From contig VXAI01000139.1 of assembly GCA_013399305.1 (NCBI GenBank), forward strand, positions 2,142,598 to 2,206,597: DNA of 64,000 bases. Direction: 5' to 3'. Both the position numbers and the translations under genes were made by a program. Of this stretch, positions 51,267 through 64,000 are shown piece after piece. The notes below the pieces were generated by a model that ran no database searches, was not told the origin of the DNA, and saw nothing but the letters and a program-made list of their open reading frames with translations. Positions within the stretch are counted from its first letter, which is position 1, and each line of letters starts with the position of its first letter. This stretch comes from Rostratula benghalensis (lineage: Eukaryota; Chordata; Aves; Charadriiformes; Rostratulidae).

Positions 51267-53898
51267 GCTACACAATTTCATCTCAGTATCTCCCATATCC
51301 ATAAAAAGAACAAACTTTAAGGAAAAGAAGATGCAATATTAATTTGCAGGAATAAATACCACAATTATACCTAAAAAAATTTGATGGAAACTACCCATCC
51401 CTGGATTATCTGGGCAAAGTAATATTCTCCACAAGACCTATGGATATCCAGTGGTTAATACCTTCCTTTGCTACCACAGTTTCCACCCAAACACTATACG
51501 CTTAATTCCCTAACTATTGCTAAAATAGATGAAAATTCAGTATCTCAAGAGAAGGCCTATTTCCCCTCCACACAGAAAAGCTTATGTGAAAAATTACCAG
51601 CTTCAAATACACCCACCTGGTTCACAGCCACTCCAAATCTGACAAAGCTTTCCACCATGATACTACACTCTCTCTTTGAGGCTCCTAGCTTCAAGCTACG
51701 CAGGGATGTGTGACACATCTGGATGCTGCAATATATTCAGATTGCATCCAATGCTATCTGCAGGTTCTGAAGGTCCCCTCTTTCGAAGCTCAGCTGTAGT
51801 GTCAAGCAGCTCTGCCATTGCAGTAGGGAGAGACTAATAAACATATGGGGTCCACATTGCTAAGGATTCTTTTTTGCTTGCATTCCAAGGAATCCCATTA
51901 TCCAGATTTATTTTCTACTAGGCTGGAATTTAAACCATTCTCTAAAGGATGATACTATTAGAAAAGAGAGAAAAACAGGCATCTAAAGTTTTAAATGTTA
52001 AATATTAAATTATTGCAACATACATTAGGGTTCAAGATTGCTGTAGTATTCTCTTCTATTTTCAGTTACTTGCAGTCTTAGCAGGAGACAACTGAGGTCA
52101 AAGGCTGAAAGTCACTGGCTGTTCATGTGTAAATTTTGTTTCTTGATTCCATGCAAGACAGAATTTTTCTCCAATTTACTTCATCCAATAAAGATTCGAC
52201 AGCAGTGGTTTTGAATGTAACTTGGTTTTTGAAAGTAGGAAACCTGGATTTCCAGATACTCAACATGGATCCCAAACTTCTATATAAATCCTACATGAAA
52301 AACAAGCAGTTTCCATATCACATATAGAGTGTAGGGTATTACTAAAGAGGAGATTTGGTCTGCTGAGTCCAAAGGATTTCCTCTACTGCTACAGCTCAAA
52401 CTCCCTTCTGCCCTTGTCAAGGTCTTTTCCAGATACAAGCATTCACGGTCTTGCAGCATATTCCTGTAACTTCCCTTGGATGCCTGGGCATATACACTGT
52501 TACAGCTGAACATGTCTATTAGCACTCACATATTCTGCAGTAGCAATTAAGTTAGTAAAAATAAATATTAATTTTCTTCTGAGATCTTAACTTACTTGCC
52601 AATGCTGTGAAGGGGGTAACTCTGCTCCCCCAAAACCAAAAACAGACCTTGTTTCTCCAACCTTTCTGCTTGCAGAGAAGTTGGCCTCTAGAGATGACAG
52701 AAATAAAGTCCTTTCCATAACACAAGCCCTTTCTTACCCACACATAACCCTAGTCAGGGCACAGGGCAGGACTTTGCTTCTTATTGTCCAGGGGATAAAT
52801 ATTCATTTCCCTCTTCTCCTTTTCACTTACTTCATCTGTTCTCCAGGGTCCCAACCTGTTACTTTTTGGCCAAAGTAATTCTTTCCTATGCACTCTAAGG
52901 CTAAAGGCAATAGAGTAATTTCCCATTTACTCTACTGTTACACTAGCCAAAACTCTCTTTTGAGGAGGGTTTTAGCAAGTCCATGTGCATGTAGTCTACA
53001 AAAAAAGTTCAGAAAAAAAAATATGAAAAAAAGAGAGATATAATCCTTAGGGTGTAGGAACCTTTGGAGAAGGCTGCTTTCCATAAAGCCGCAAAGAATC
53101 AGTAGCAACCTTACATATATGTACACTGGATAGGGATTATAAAATGTGAACTATGTAATTATGGAAAATAACAACTGCTTTGTAGGACATGACTGTTTAT
53201 TAGATTTAATCAACCTAAGATTACAAATGATTGCTGTCTCCTTTTTTGCTATGATTTTACAAGAAAGTAGGCAACAGGAGGGGGAAGAATAGATGGGCAA
53301 GATAGAGAAGTCTTGCTAGCTCATAGCAATCACTAATGAAGTGGCTTTAGTACAGAGATGAAATGTAATTGGTCACATCCACTGCTCTTCAATAGTTCTT
53401 CAACAGATATCAAGAAAAGCTGTCCTTAACTCAGAGCCCCTCTTACAATACAGCAAGTACACAAGAACATTGAAATATATTTTCTTTCCTCTACAGACAA
53501 CCTGAATCATCTAACTAGCAAAGCAAAGTTCAAGATGAAGACAGTTCTGCCAGTGGAAGAAGAAGAGAAGAGAGAGAGTTAAACACCACATGAAAGATTC
53601 CCAATGTATTTACAACAGTCGAAGTAACTGAGCTTTATTCTTTGATCAATGCAGACACTTGTCCTTTAAGGAGTCTGTTCAAAAAGAAATTAAACTATCA
53701 CAAACACCACAGTGGTGAAAACTACTGTTTCTCTTCTCAGTGACAGCACAAAAAAGTAAATACAAAAAAAAGGTGGTAACTCTTCCCACATATCTTTTTA
53801 ATTCACAGTTTTCTGAATCAGACTTCATTTTGCAGCAAGTTGTAGTTCAATTTCCCTTTTAAAAATAATCAGTCTTCAATGGCTGCAGTTACTGGCTG

Positions 53899-53914
53899 AG
53901 GTCAGATTGGGTCA
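53899..53914 (+). promoter_or_regulatory. DR4-type nuclear-receptor motif
   Basis: AGGTCA, four bases (GATT), then GGGTCA. Both hexamers fit the RGGTCA half-site rule. It lies about 16 kb upstream of the ESR2 start codon, in the slightly more GC-rich segment 53,880-54,070. Confidence 0.4.
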
Positions 53915-56900
53915 TCTCCTCTTATCCGACAGCTCCCTGCCATCATCCTTGCTTTCTCAGGACCACGTGGTTCCTCCCTGTCCCTTGTGCTGGCTCTAGA
54001 GCTCACCTGACCCAGGAGAAGTCACTTCAGGTTGTGAACTTTGCTGAAAGCTATCCCAGCTAAAGGAGATGGAGGGATAGAGGGAGGCAACGAGGGAGTT
54101 TGGTGGGGGTTTTTTTTCATCTTTTCATCTCACTTCTAGGCCAGTAATATGAACCTGCTTCTTGAGAGGTCAAAAAAAGTGGCAAATCAAGAGAAAAGTA
54201 GGGCTGCACGAGCAGGAGTGAGGGAGGAAAGACTGCTCCTTTGCCTGACTGCAAGCTGTTAGATCAGATCAATTCCTTTCTTCCTGCAAGGATGACTTCT
54301 CACTATGGCTGAGGCACTGACTGGATAAAATCAGAGAGTAAAATTAGAATCATGTCAGACTACATATCCTGTATGCAGCCCTCCTTCCCCATCATCCCAA
54401 ACTGTGGATGAGTCAGTCCCCTGCCCAAATTCATTAAGAACCATTGGGTACCTCTCTTCCCCTAGTTCCCCAAGCAAACCCTTCTTTGCCACCCTGAAAG
54501 TAAAGCTACAAATAAGATCCAGCAAGAGAACAGGTTGATGGGCAGCAGGAGTCAGCATGAGGTTCCACAAAGCCAACATTATGGTGTTTTCAAGAGCTTG
54601 GAAGGTTCTGCTGCCACTTTGTACTGGTGCGTTGTTCTCCTACAGCACACTCCTGCTGCACTCACACCACTTCAGTTTCACTCTACACCAGCCTTATCCC
54701 ACCTCTCTAAACACATCCTTTTTCCTTTCTAGCCAGCTGATCCATGACCTATATCCAATTCTTGAAAAAGAAACGTTTTCTTTCTTGTATTCCCATTACC
54801 CCGTAGCACAGAGAATGGATCCAGATTAAAATGTACATGATGGGAAAAAATATCAAACCCGATAAACAAAAAAGAGACATGCTTTCTCAAGGAAACCAAC
54901 AAATAGAAGAATTCTAACCCAAACCAGTTCTCCATAATAAATGCAATAATAAAATGTAAACATCATATTCAGTGGAGTCATGAAACAGCAGCATCTTATG
55001 TACATTGCTGTTTCACTGATGAGGTTTATAGCTGAGGTGCTGTGACACAGAGACAGCACATTTTGGAAGGGGTTAATAATTTAACTACAAATGTATTGCA
55101 ATGTTTACAGAAATTTGTAGCCACTTCAATGAAATAATTTAACTTCTGCACTCTGTCAGGAAACCAGCTGTAGATTTTCAATCAGGCTGACTCTTGAGGG
55201 GTGGAGAACCTAGTTCTTCCAAGACTAATCAGGTTTGCTCTTCACCCAGGATCACTAGGAATTTAGTCAACATCTTAAATGGCTTCAAATGTAATAGAAG
55301 TTTAGTGAAAATCTGCTGCCAATGTATTAGCATGAAACATATTGCTCTCACCTACTGTCTTGCTACAGCAAATATACTGGGGGAAAGGGAAGTAGCAGAA
55401 TCTGAATTGCTTGAACTGTTGAGGGGAAAAAAAAAAAAAAGCAAGTTGTAATCTCAAAGAAGTCTGGCTATCCAGTTGAGGAGATCAACACAGACAATCA
55501 GCTGGGCAACTGGATGTGGTTTCACACTTGCTCTGTTGAACTCTGCCCTGTCTGTTGCCTGGTTTCTCAAAGCTGGACTTAGATTCCCTAATAGAGGAAG
55601 TACAGCAATGGGAAAAGAGAGTAGCAGCAGAATAGCAATTGGAGCAACTGGACTTTTTTGATTTAAAAAAAATCACCTAGGGCTACGTAATACTTTGGCA
55701 GAATAAAATCTAATCTTCAGAGTCACATGTCTTACCTGTTTTATTATTTCCAGAAGTAGCCTGATTCTTATGCTGTAGCACATTAACTCAATAAGGTATG
55801 AGGCCAGATGGTCTAGGGAATGGCATTTTTCAGCACTCCTGTATTCATTGCTGGAACACAGTTCAAGGAAAGGAGGACTCTGAGGGTGAGCTCAGAAGTA
55901 ACTTCCCATCTTTCAATTAATGTTAAACAAAGGGGCGTATCATTGTTCCCACTTTCATCCAGAATGGAAAGCAACTAGCACACCCATCAGCTTCAAGGAG
56001 ATTTTAACCCAGCCTTGAAGGCTGTGAAAAGCAAGAAGCAGCAATGGTTAGTTTTCCATTTAGAAGTCCAGTAATGCAGAGTGCACTTGAAAGGACCCTG
56101 GCCGGGACACATAAAATCAGCACCCAAAATTGAGAGAAACTTGACATTTTAACCTTAATCTCTTTCTGTCTGTTTCCTCATCTACAAGATGAAGAACAAA
56201 GCTCTGAGAGATCCTGATATGAAAACAGGAGGCAGGAAAAAAGATAGGAAAGGACGTTCACAAAATCCACAGGATTGTGAAAACTGAAAACAGCAGAGAC
56301 AGCAGTCATTTACTTCTGCTGCACTAGTTCTGAATGTAATAAAGAGGGTGTTAGAGACTAGTGACAGTGGCTGTAGCTGAGTGCAAACAGCATTCTTATT
56401 CATATCTTAAGGCTATTTTATCTGCAATGGTCAAAAAATTCATGAACATTAGAGATATTTCACCAATTAATTTCCCATTTTCTCAATCTTTGCCTGGGCA
56501 GCACATGCAGAGATGTAGTAATAGTGATGGTAGGAATAGAACAGGCCTCTCAACAGAGACCCATGCCTGAACAAATTTAACACATAAAATAATGACTCTA
56601 TTCAATTATTGCATGCAGATGAAACCTTTGTAACATGGAAACTAAAGACATCTGGCTAGTTCATCTCTTTCAAGAGATTTAGAGAAAAAAAGTCAGAAAT
56701 GTGCATATATGAAGACAGAGTCAAAAGAAACAACATATAAAGATGTCCAGTCTAGGGCTAACAGCAAAATTGCCGACAAGAAAATATCAGAGTCTACTAC
56801 CTGAAGAAGAAAGAAAAACATCAGAAATTGATTAGGGAGAGAAATACAAGGATAAAAGGCACAGATTGCACCAGGTTGCACTTTTTTCTTTTTTCTCTTT

Positions 56901-57624
56901 TTTTTTTTTTTGTAATTCTGTGCATGAACTAAAGAACAAAACTGTCTATTTCTCCTGTGTCATTACTCCTTATCTCCACTATCCTCAAATTTATTTCAAA
57001 ATCTCTAGCTGTATAGGGACTTTAAATTGTTTGTGGCAACATTTCAACCTAGTGGGCGCTGAACTCACATTAAGAAAACCATCAACTGTCCAAACATACT
57101 TAGAATTTAGCAGATAGACACAGCTTGTTTTGTATCAGAAAAGACCTTTGGGCTTCTGCATGGGCCACCCCACTTCCTTACTCCACTGACAAAGAATGAT
57201 TTCATGCAATTGCAGTCCCAGTGGAGAAGAGCACACCACCAAGTAGAGGAAAGCTTCAACCAGTTCTTACAAGGGTGGCTCATGTGAGATGAGAGCAAAG
57301 GAAAAATTTATCTTCCCAGCAATAAGCAACAGGCGAGCAAGGATCTGCACTTCACAATCTTTACCTGCAGTTTCTCATCACATCTCTCATAGGATATCAC
57401 TAGAGGGGAACCATCTAACAAAGCTGAACTAAGATCAGTATTAACAAGTGCTCATTAGGTTTTTTGAGAAGTTAAAATTGAACACACTGAGTCCTTTACT
57501 GGAAGTGCATATGCTCAAAATGGCTTAACAGAGCTCCTCATAGCTGCAAAGTTTTGACAATGACAGTGTTTAGGGCAACTGAAGTAGATTCTATGATTCA
57601 GAAGAAGGAGGCTGGAGGGAAATT

Positions 57625-57720
57625 ATGGTTTCATGGTGGTTTTGGCAGTGTTAGGTTGATGGTTGGACTTGACAATCTTAAAGGTCCCTTCCAACCTAGA
57701 CAATTCTATGATTCTATTCT
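57625..57720 (+). mobile_element. CR1 LINE 3' end
   Basis: Reads GGTGGTTTTGGCAGTGTTAG, GTTGGACTTGACAATCTTAA, AGGTCCCTTCCAACC, then ATTCTATGATTCTATTCT: a CR1 terminal sequence with its octamer tail in + orientation. Confidence 0.92.
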
Positions 57721-58994
57721 CTCTTCTATTCTGCAGCCCATTTCATGTTAGAGGACTGAAGAGGAGATGCAGCTACCTGTATATCTGTAAGTGACACTAA
57801 CCCATTTCCTGGGAGCACAAATAAAATCTAGAAATAAGAGTAGTCTGTGTCCCATTGCATCTTTACCATACTGATTTCTATTTCAAGCATCTTCTGGAAG
57901 ATGGTGGCGTTTCACCAGCTGCTGAGATGCAAATATGAGAATGCTTTATTGCATCTCTGTTTTGCCTCTGTGCTCACTACTGAAACTTCAGTAGGTGCAA
58001 GAACCAGGAGATCTTTCTTTGGCGCTTACTGAATTGCTTGTTGATAGGTAATGCACTATTTGACTATATATTTATGACTAAGTCACATAGTCACTAAGTC
58101 AAGAATCCACACCAGGGCTAGTGTGCCTCAGGGAGACTCCAGCAGGCCAAGGCAGCAGAGCTTTCCTATGAATGCTTTGAAAGACATCTTTGGTAGCCAC
58201 TCCTGAAGGCTGATGACTATTGTGGAAGTACCAGGTGGAATTGACTGCATACTGCTGGTTAATCCACTCCCTTCCAAACATTAAAATAGATTATCTTTTT
58301 AAAGGGTGTTCAGCACTGAAAGAAGAGCCTGTAATTCTGAAGCAGACAGATTTCTATACGATGCATTTGTGACATTCAAATTAATTCTACCAATGCCTTT
58401 TAGAGTCTTGGAAGAAAGAGAAAGCCAGCACAATGAAAGATGCTTTTGAGTAATTTACATAGTTTCTGGTTGATATTTAAACCATTTCTTGAACATGCAT
58501 TGTATACTCTGCATCCCTGATCAGCAAATTGCGTTTAGCATCCAACTTGTTCCACGGTTTCCTCTGTCAGGACAATGTTCCCACCGTAATAGAGATATTT
58601 TATCCTGTCAAAAAAATAATTAGGCTAAAACATCTTAGTAAATACCATAAACTACCCAATAACATCAGAAATTGAAGAGGTACAAAGGCTATTCTATTAC
58701 TCAGGAAACTTCCAAATTTTCAGGTAGCAGAACTCATTTTCTGCTTGAATGAGTAATCAAGAAAATACCATTTTCTTTTATATTGATCATGGTATAAGGC
58801 ACAGCCTAAGTACAGGAACATAAAATGGTCTATTACATTTTCTTTATTAGTGTTAGAAAATCATTTTCAAAACTATTTCACTGATTTTTTTCTGGGAAAG
58901 GAACCTCCTTTCTAGATATTTTTGTGCCTAGTCTCCAAATGCTTAGCTGTGTGAAACTGTGGCTGGTGGAATGGCATGGTCTCTCTAAGAAGTT

Positions 58995-59056
58995 CTGTCC
59001 TTGCTGAAGTCAGTGGAAGTCTTGATATGAAATTCACCAGGGCCAGGATCCCATAC
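58995..59056 (+). repeat. Ancient amniote repeat trace
   Basis: TCCTTGCTGAAGTCAGTGGA, AGTCTTGATATG and ACCAGGGCCAGGATCCCA follow a phrase order (gaagtcagtgggagtcttgcca ... ggccaggat) that recurs across turtle, crocodile and bird genomes in old LINE-derived repeats. The family name is uncertain. Confidence 0.4.
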
Positions 59057-59662
59057 TTCCATATGGGATTAAGCTGCAGGGAAATTACCAATCAAAATCC
59101 AGTATAATCCCAAAACTTCATTGACTAGGCTTTAATTGCATTTTGTGCCAAAAGTAACCAAAGAAGAGCAAGCACAAACAGCATGTTCAGATTCCCAGCA
59201 TCTAACTGACCTGAAGCCGGTCAGCTGAGCTCACCAAAACAAGTGAGGTTTTCTATCACTGTAAGAGGTTTTGATAGGAAGGGTGCTTGCAAATTACCCC
59301 TGTGACTCAAGGGAACTAAACCCATCCCGGGATGCTGGAGGGCTGCTAAGAGCAGACCCAGCAGTGGCAACCATCTTCCTCTTGACTGCAGGGAGTGTAT
59401 CTCAATCACAGAGCACTGTTATGCCAAATTCCACTCTCATTAGTGTAACAGCTTTGTTTAAACATGTCTTCCATAAGTGGGATACACTCCAAACACACAT
59501 AATAAGAAACACATCAGCTTGAAGGTGATCCAAAGGTAGCAAAAATATTTTTTACCGTAAGTCACAGTTCATAGCCTTGGGGACCCAGATTGTTTTACCA
59601 TGATGTAGAATGCAGTAAAATGGGATTTACCTACTATTTCCTGAGTTGCATTTTTTGGAAGA

Positions 59663-59767
59663 AAAAATACAGGCATTACACCTACCTGTAAAGACCTAAT
59701 TATTTCCTGACTCCAAAAATACAGATATTACACCTACCTGTAATAGACCTAATTATTTCCTGACTCC
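59663..59767. repeat. Tandem duplication, 52 and 53 bases
   Basis: Copy 1 at 59663-59714 and copy 2 at 59715-59767 both run from AAAAATACAG to TTTCCTGACTCC, differing by a few substitutions and one inserted base. Older than the 28-base duplication in intron 1. Confidence 0.9.
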
Positions 59768-60398
59768 AACTAGCATTTATTTTGATTTTGACTTCATTTT
59801 AGTTTTTTCCAATTTCCCATACAGTGAAATGTGGATTGGGCTACTAGGACAATTTATACATTCTTAATTGGAAAAGCCATAAATACTTTCCATGTTCTGG
59901 AGTATGAGATGTTTAACCTAGACACAAGTTTGTTTAAATGACTTTCTAAACTGCAACTGTTCGCTTGCTGCCCATAAGTGATCCTAAATTATTCCACACA
60001 GTTTTAATCCCTAGGTTTTTTGTGCTAAAAGCCTGAGGCATATTCCTTAATATAAATGCATTTCCAGTGGATAAGATAATAGCTGTCAATAATAAGTGAG
60101 AACCTGCCCATAGTCTGGTACTTCCTGGTGTTTCTTTCTTCCTTAGTAATAAATTTTAAGTTCTTTGTTACACTTACTGTAACTGGATGTTTTTCATCCA
60201 ATGGGCCATGTTCCCAGAAGTATCATGAAGAGCAGTGAGGCAGAGGTAAGAAAGATGCTGAACGTTTTGTTTCTTATAAAGAGAAAGAAAATATTAGTCC
60301 TTAACACCTGCAACAACTTTGTATGTCTTACAATCATCATTACCTGCACTTAAAATGCACCCAATTTAAGAATACGGTTGTTTGAAGCATGAAGTTAA

Positions 60399-60445
60399 AC
60401 ATATATATATATGTATACACACACACATATACACAGACATATGTA
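60399..60445. repeat. Compound (AT)n / (CA)n microsatellite
   Basis: ACATATATATATATGTATAC followed by CA repeats and a CATATACACAGACATATG segment. Confidence 0.85.
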
Positions 60446-63400
60446 TTTTTTACTTCCTTCTACACAGACTTCAATATATAATTCTAAGCATAGAACAAAG
60501 AAGAACAAAAGAACAAAGAACTGCAAGATCTTTTCTCCTGCAAGAACAAAACAAAAGACATCCACCCAGATGAGTTCTGTTTCTCAGAGTTTTGGATCAG
60601 CACCTGGTCACTTGTGCTAATTTCTTCTTCTACCTCCTCTTCAGACACAATGCAATGGAAGACATGAAAATGTGCAGATAAATAGGCCAGAGAAGGAGGG
60701 TTTTTTCTGAATATTGCTTGCTTTTTTTAATGCTAGCCTCCCAAAGGAAGGCTGACAGTCCAAGAACTCAATTAATGGTCCAAATGCAATAAGTAAGTAA
60801 GTAAAAGTGGTGTACTTCAAAATAAATCTCTGAATCTACATCTAGCTAAGATTAGCATGGCAATTCTAGAAGTACTATCAAGCATACAACCATCCCTCTC
60901 ACATTTTGTACTTGAAATGGCTTAAGGAAAACATATATTGGAATTTTTTTAATATGCTTTGAATTAGATATTTTTTAATTTGTCACACATGAAAAGAATG
61001 CAGATATTAATGAATGCATTACATTAAGCTGGACTACTGAACCAAAGTATAGCAGGAACTGCTAGAAATCCAAAGGCTATCCATTTATTAAATTCAAAGC
61101 ATGAGAAAAATACATGTAGTTCTTCAGAATTTATACGACAGAAAGCTTACCAAGCACAAATTCTCTCATGAAATTTGACATGCACTTGCTTATACTACTC
61201 TGGATCAAAATCAACCCATCACAAAAGCACACAAGAAGAACTAACAAACAGTTCCTATACCGTAATTATGTTACCCATCATTGCAAATATTAAAGGTGTA
61301 CCTGCTTGAAACCTCAGAAATTCCCAATTTGTCCAAATATTTGAGCCAGAGACCACAGAACTGAAAGCAGCATGGAGGGTACCTAAAATACGTCTCTAAG
61401 GTGGGAGCAGAGCAGAATTGTAGGAATTCTACAAGAAAACTGGTCAGTGAAGGAAGATGTCCAAAAGTTAATTGGGATATAATTACAGGTTCCTGATATT
61501 AATTCTTCCACTAGCTTTAAACAATGAGCATATATGGGATTAAATTAACTACTTTAAGATTTTTTTTTCCAGTTTGACAGCTGTTCATCAGGAATACATT
61601 CTTTTTTTTGCCTCTGTAAGTTGTTTGGATTCAACAGCAATAGGAATGAACCTCACTGATTCCCAGGCAATTTTTAAGAAAGCTGGTACACTTTGAGAAG
61701 ACATTAATGTGGCTCATAATATCACTGCTGGTGGTACCTGCAGTTTGAGGTCTCCCTCAAAAGTTAGACCTGGGCAGTCAGACAGAAGGAAAAGTTTAGC
61801 AAAAACAGGTGACTATGACTTTGTTTACTGGGTTTTGAGTTAAATTCTCTGTGGTTTATCCCCTAGAATATTTCTTCTGACTCAATCCACAACTACATGT
61901 ATTTATTTTATTGTATCTTTTCTGTAAGTTCATTATCTTGACCATGCTCACAAGACATTTTTAACTCCCTTTTCGTTGTGGAAAAGATGCATGCTAGAAA
62001 GATATCATAGCAATGGGTGTATGGATATAGAAAAATTGTAAAAGAATGAACTGGGGCAGAACAGAAAGAATAAGAGAGTTGTTTAAGATAAACATAATTT
62101 ATATAGAAATTCTAATAATCCTGCTCATGAGTTGTACCTATTTCCTGAACTTTTGGTCAGTCTTCATCTCTATACATTCCATAGGAAAAGAGTTTGTTTT
62201 CTCTTCAGTTTAAAAGTTCGATGATATTTTGAAGATCTGCAGTATTGATACAAATAAATAGAACGACAACGGAAAGGAGAGCTACTCTGTGTACTGCAAA
62301 TAAGGGCAAAGGCAAACATAGAATCCAGTCTCATATTTTGATCACTGGAAACTAGCACTCAATTCTGATTTTAGTGAAGGTATTTCCTGACATCCAGGTT
62401 GCTCCTATGCTAAAAAAAATAATAATAAAATATTTTTAAAGTTCTAATTCATTCTTTACATAACTTCAGCAGTTACTCTACTTATCTAATGTTTACATCT
62501 GATACAACCAATACATTTACATTAAAGCACATTATCTTCACAACATATTCTGTGAAGCCAGCAAGCTGTAGCAAACCAGTGAATGTGGTTACTTCCACAG
62601 CAATGTGCTAATAATAATAGTGGTATGAAAGTAATGAGACTGTTACTAGATTTTTAGGAGAAAAGATCAAAATAGCTTTTAATTAAACCACTAAAATTGT
62701 ACTTTGGTCATTTTTTAAAACTCTGGATAAATAACTCCTGATTGCCTTTTAAAGGAACAATACAGTTCTTGTGACTCCTCTCTTACAAACAGTACTTTTC
62801 TTTTGCAATATATTGTATCTTTCTTTGTGACAAAACCCATTCTTTCAGGTTGCTGAAAAGCCTCTTAAAAACTCCTTAAGCTACCATCATATGATTAGAG
62901 AGTCAACTTGTATTAGCTAGAGTACCCAAAAACTGTTTAATAAGCTTTTAAAGAGTCTCTTAAGACACCTTAATGATTTGTTTTAATAGCAATACAGAGT
63001 AAAAAAAGTACCTGGCTCTTCTGTCCCGCTCATCTTGCTATTTCTTCAAGTGCTCTTTTGGCTGAGAGCAGCTCATTAGTGACAGCCTCCAGCATATGCT
63101 GTCTTCATCTTTCTCTATTTCACAGTCTGGAAACTGACCACCTTTCCAGATACTTCTTTTTCTTTAATCTTCTAAAATCTTTCCAAAATATTTAAGGTTC
63201 TGCTGTGATTTTTTTTTTCCTGCAAAATATATTTCGTAAAGCCAGAAACTAAATCAGAAATTGCATTCAAATATTCAAATCGTGAACAAGGAGCTAAATT
63301 CCCCAAGATAGAGGCTTTGTCAGACACATCTTTGGTGTAATAATAAGCAGTTTAAAGTGGAAATAATAAGATAGCGCCAATCTTCAAATTATTTTCTAAA

Positions 63401-64000
63401 TTTTGAGAAATATGTAGGTGCTAGAAGAAACAGACATGTACCTACTAATTTGCTTGAAGCACCTGTGGTTAAATAGAGACTTCTTGATCCAGCTGATACA
63501 GGTAAGTGTTAAAATGTTAAAACTGCAGCAGCTGATCACTTTTGCTCACTGCTGCAACAGGGGTAACATTGTGCTCAGTCATCTGACTTGAAATGAGCTG
63601 CCTAAAATTGTCTGCCTTGGTGCTACTGTATTAGCAATCTACAGAATATCCTCGACTTGGTCAGTAAAATAGGATTGCTGTACTTAATGTTCAGATTGTA
63701 AATTGAGCCTGTAGCTGTTGGCTTGGCATCTTCCTTTCACTGAGCGATTTCTGAAGTTTATCAGTACCCATATGAGTTTTGGGATTCTGAGAACTTTTAG
63801 CATTCAAACCATCATTTTGCCTTTCATCCTGCTCCAGCTGCTTAAATCTCCTCTTGCATTTGCTTATCTGCTGTTCTGCCCATTTATTTCCCTCTCCTTT
63901 GGAAACCTTACCCATATTATGAGAATTCATTTTACATTATGAAAAGCTTGAATTCCTCCCATTAACATTCAATGTATCCTTCCTAAAACAAAGACAACCT

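Larger units (their letters stand above)
42656..57624. other. Distal 5' flank, no gene recognised
   Basis: About 15 kb of AT-rich DNA. Visible items: a (CA)n tract at 46651-46665, A-rich runs near 46460-46483 and 55426-55440, an A/C-rich array at 51210-51266, a tandem 13-mer at 50299-50324, a DR4 motif at 53899-53914 and a long T-rich tract at 56880-56911. Short ORFs lack domains or splice context. Confidence 0.5.
57721..64000. other. Distal flank, right end of window
   Basis: No coding exon recognised. Contains an ancient-repeat phrase at 58995-59056, a tandem 52/53-base duplication at 59663-59767 and an AT/CA microsatellite at 60399-60445. There is no CpG island and no sign of the next gene. 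Confidence 0.5.

Noticed and set aside
52089..52102. AGGTCAAAGGCTG, HNF4/DR1-like string
   Set aside because: The second half-site is poor; such single good half-sites are expected many times in 64 kb.
1..64000. CRISPR arrays, operons, tRNA or rRNA genes, prophage
   Set aside because: No regularly spaced repeats, no rRNA or cloverleaf sequences noticed, and the gene structure is intron-split vertebrate.

Overview
The window looks like amniote, most probably avian, nuclear DNA: intron-split vertebrate genes, AT-rich introns, and sparse CR1 LINE fragments whose 3' ends carry the bird-type ATTCTATG tail. I cannot fix the species from sequence alone. Two genes are certain. At the left edge is the last coding exon of SYNE2 (nesprin-2) on the + strand, encoding the KASH membrane anchor and ending in the PPPT tail (stop at 454). 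On the - strand, all eight coding exons of ESR2 (estrogen receptor beta) run from the start codon at 37592 to the stop at 10978. Every ESR2 junction is GT-AG with matching codon phase, and the exons join into a 554-residue receptor.

Layout: 1-228 last SYNE2 intron; 229-454 SYNE2 KASH exon; 455 to about 1,300 or further SYNE2 3' UTR; about 2-10 kb intergenic, holding a degenerate CR1 LINE (4461 to about 5250), a MIR-like SINE trace and a perfect DR4 nuclear-receptor motif; 9.7-10.98 kb probable ESR2 3' UTR; 10.98-37.6 kb ESR2 exons 8 to 1 with introns of 1.6-8.7 kb; 37.6-64 kb ESR2 5' flank and/or 5' untranslated introns, with no coding exon that I can recognise. SYNE2 and ESR2 are tail to tail, the arrangement also known in mammals.

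The two genes do unrelated jobs: SYNE2 ties the nuclear envelope to the cytoskeleton through SUN proteins, while ESR2 is a ligand-activated transcription factor. No bacterial, phage, CRISPR or other unusual system is present, and I do not think the window hides a new protein system. The most interesting non-gene signals are three paired nuclear-receptor half-site motifs around this nuclear-receptor gene (DR4 at 7184-7199, a perfect 12-bp palindrome at 38035-38046, DR4 at 53899-53914), a three-codon upstream ORF just ahead of the ESR2 start, a tandem acceptor in SYNE2, an old CR1 inside ESR2 intron 3, and a compositionally distinct LTR-like block in the same intron.
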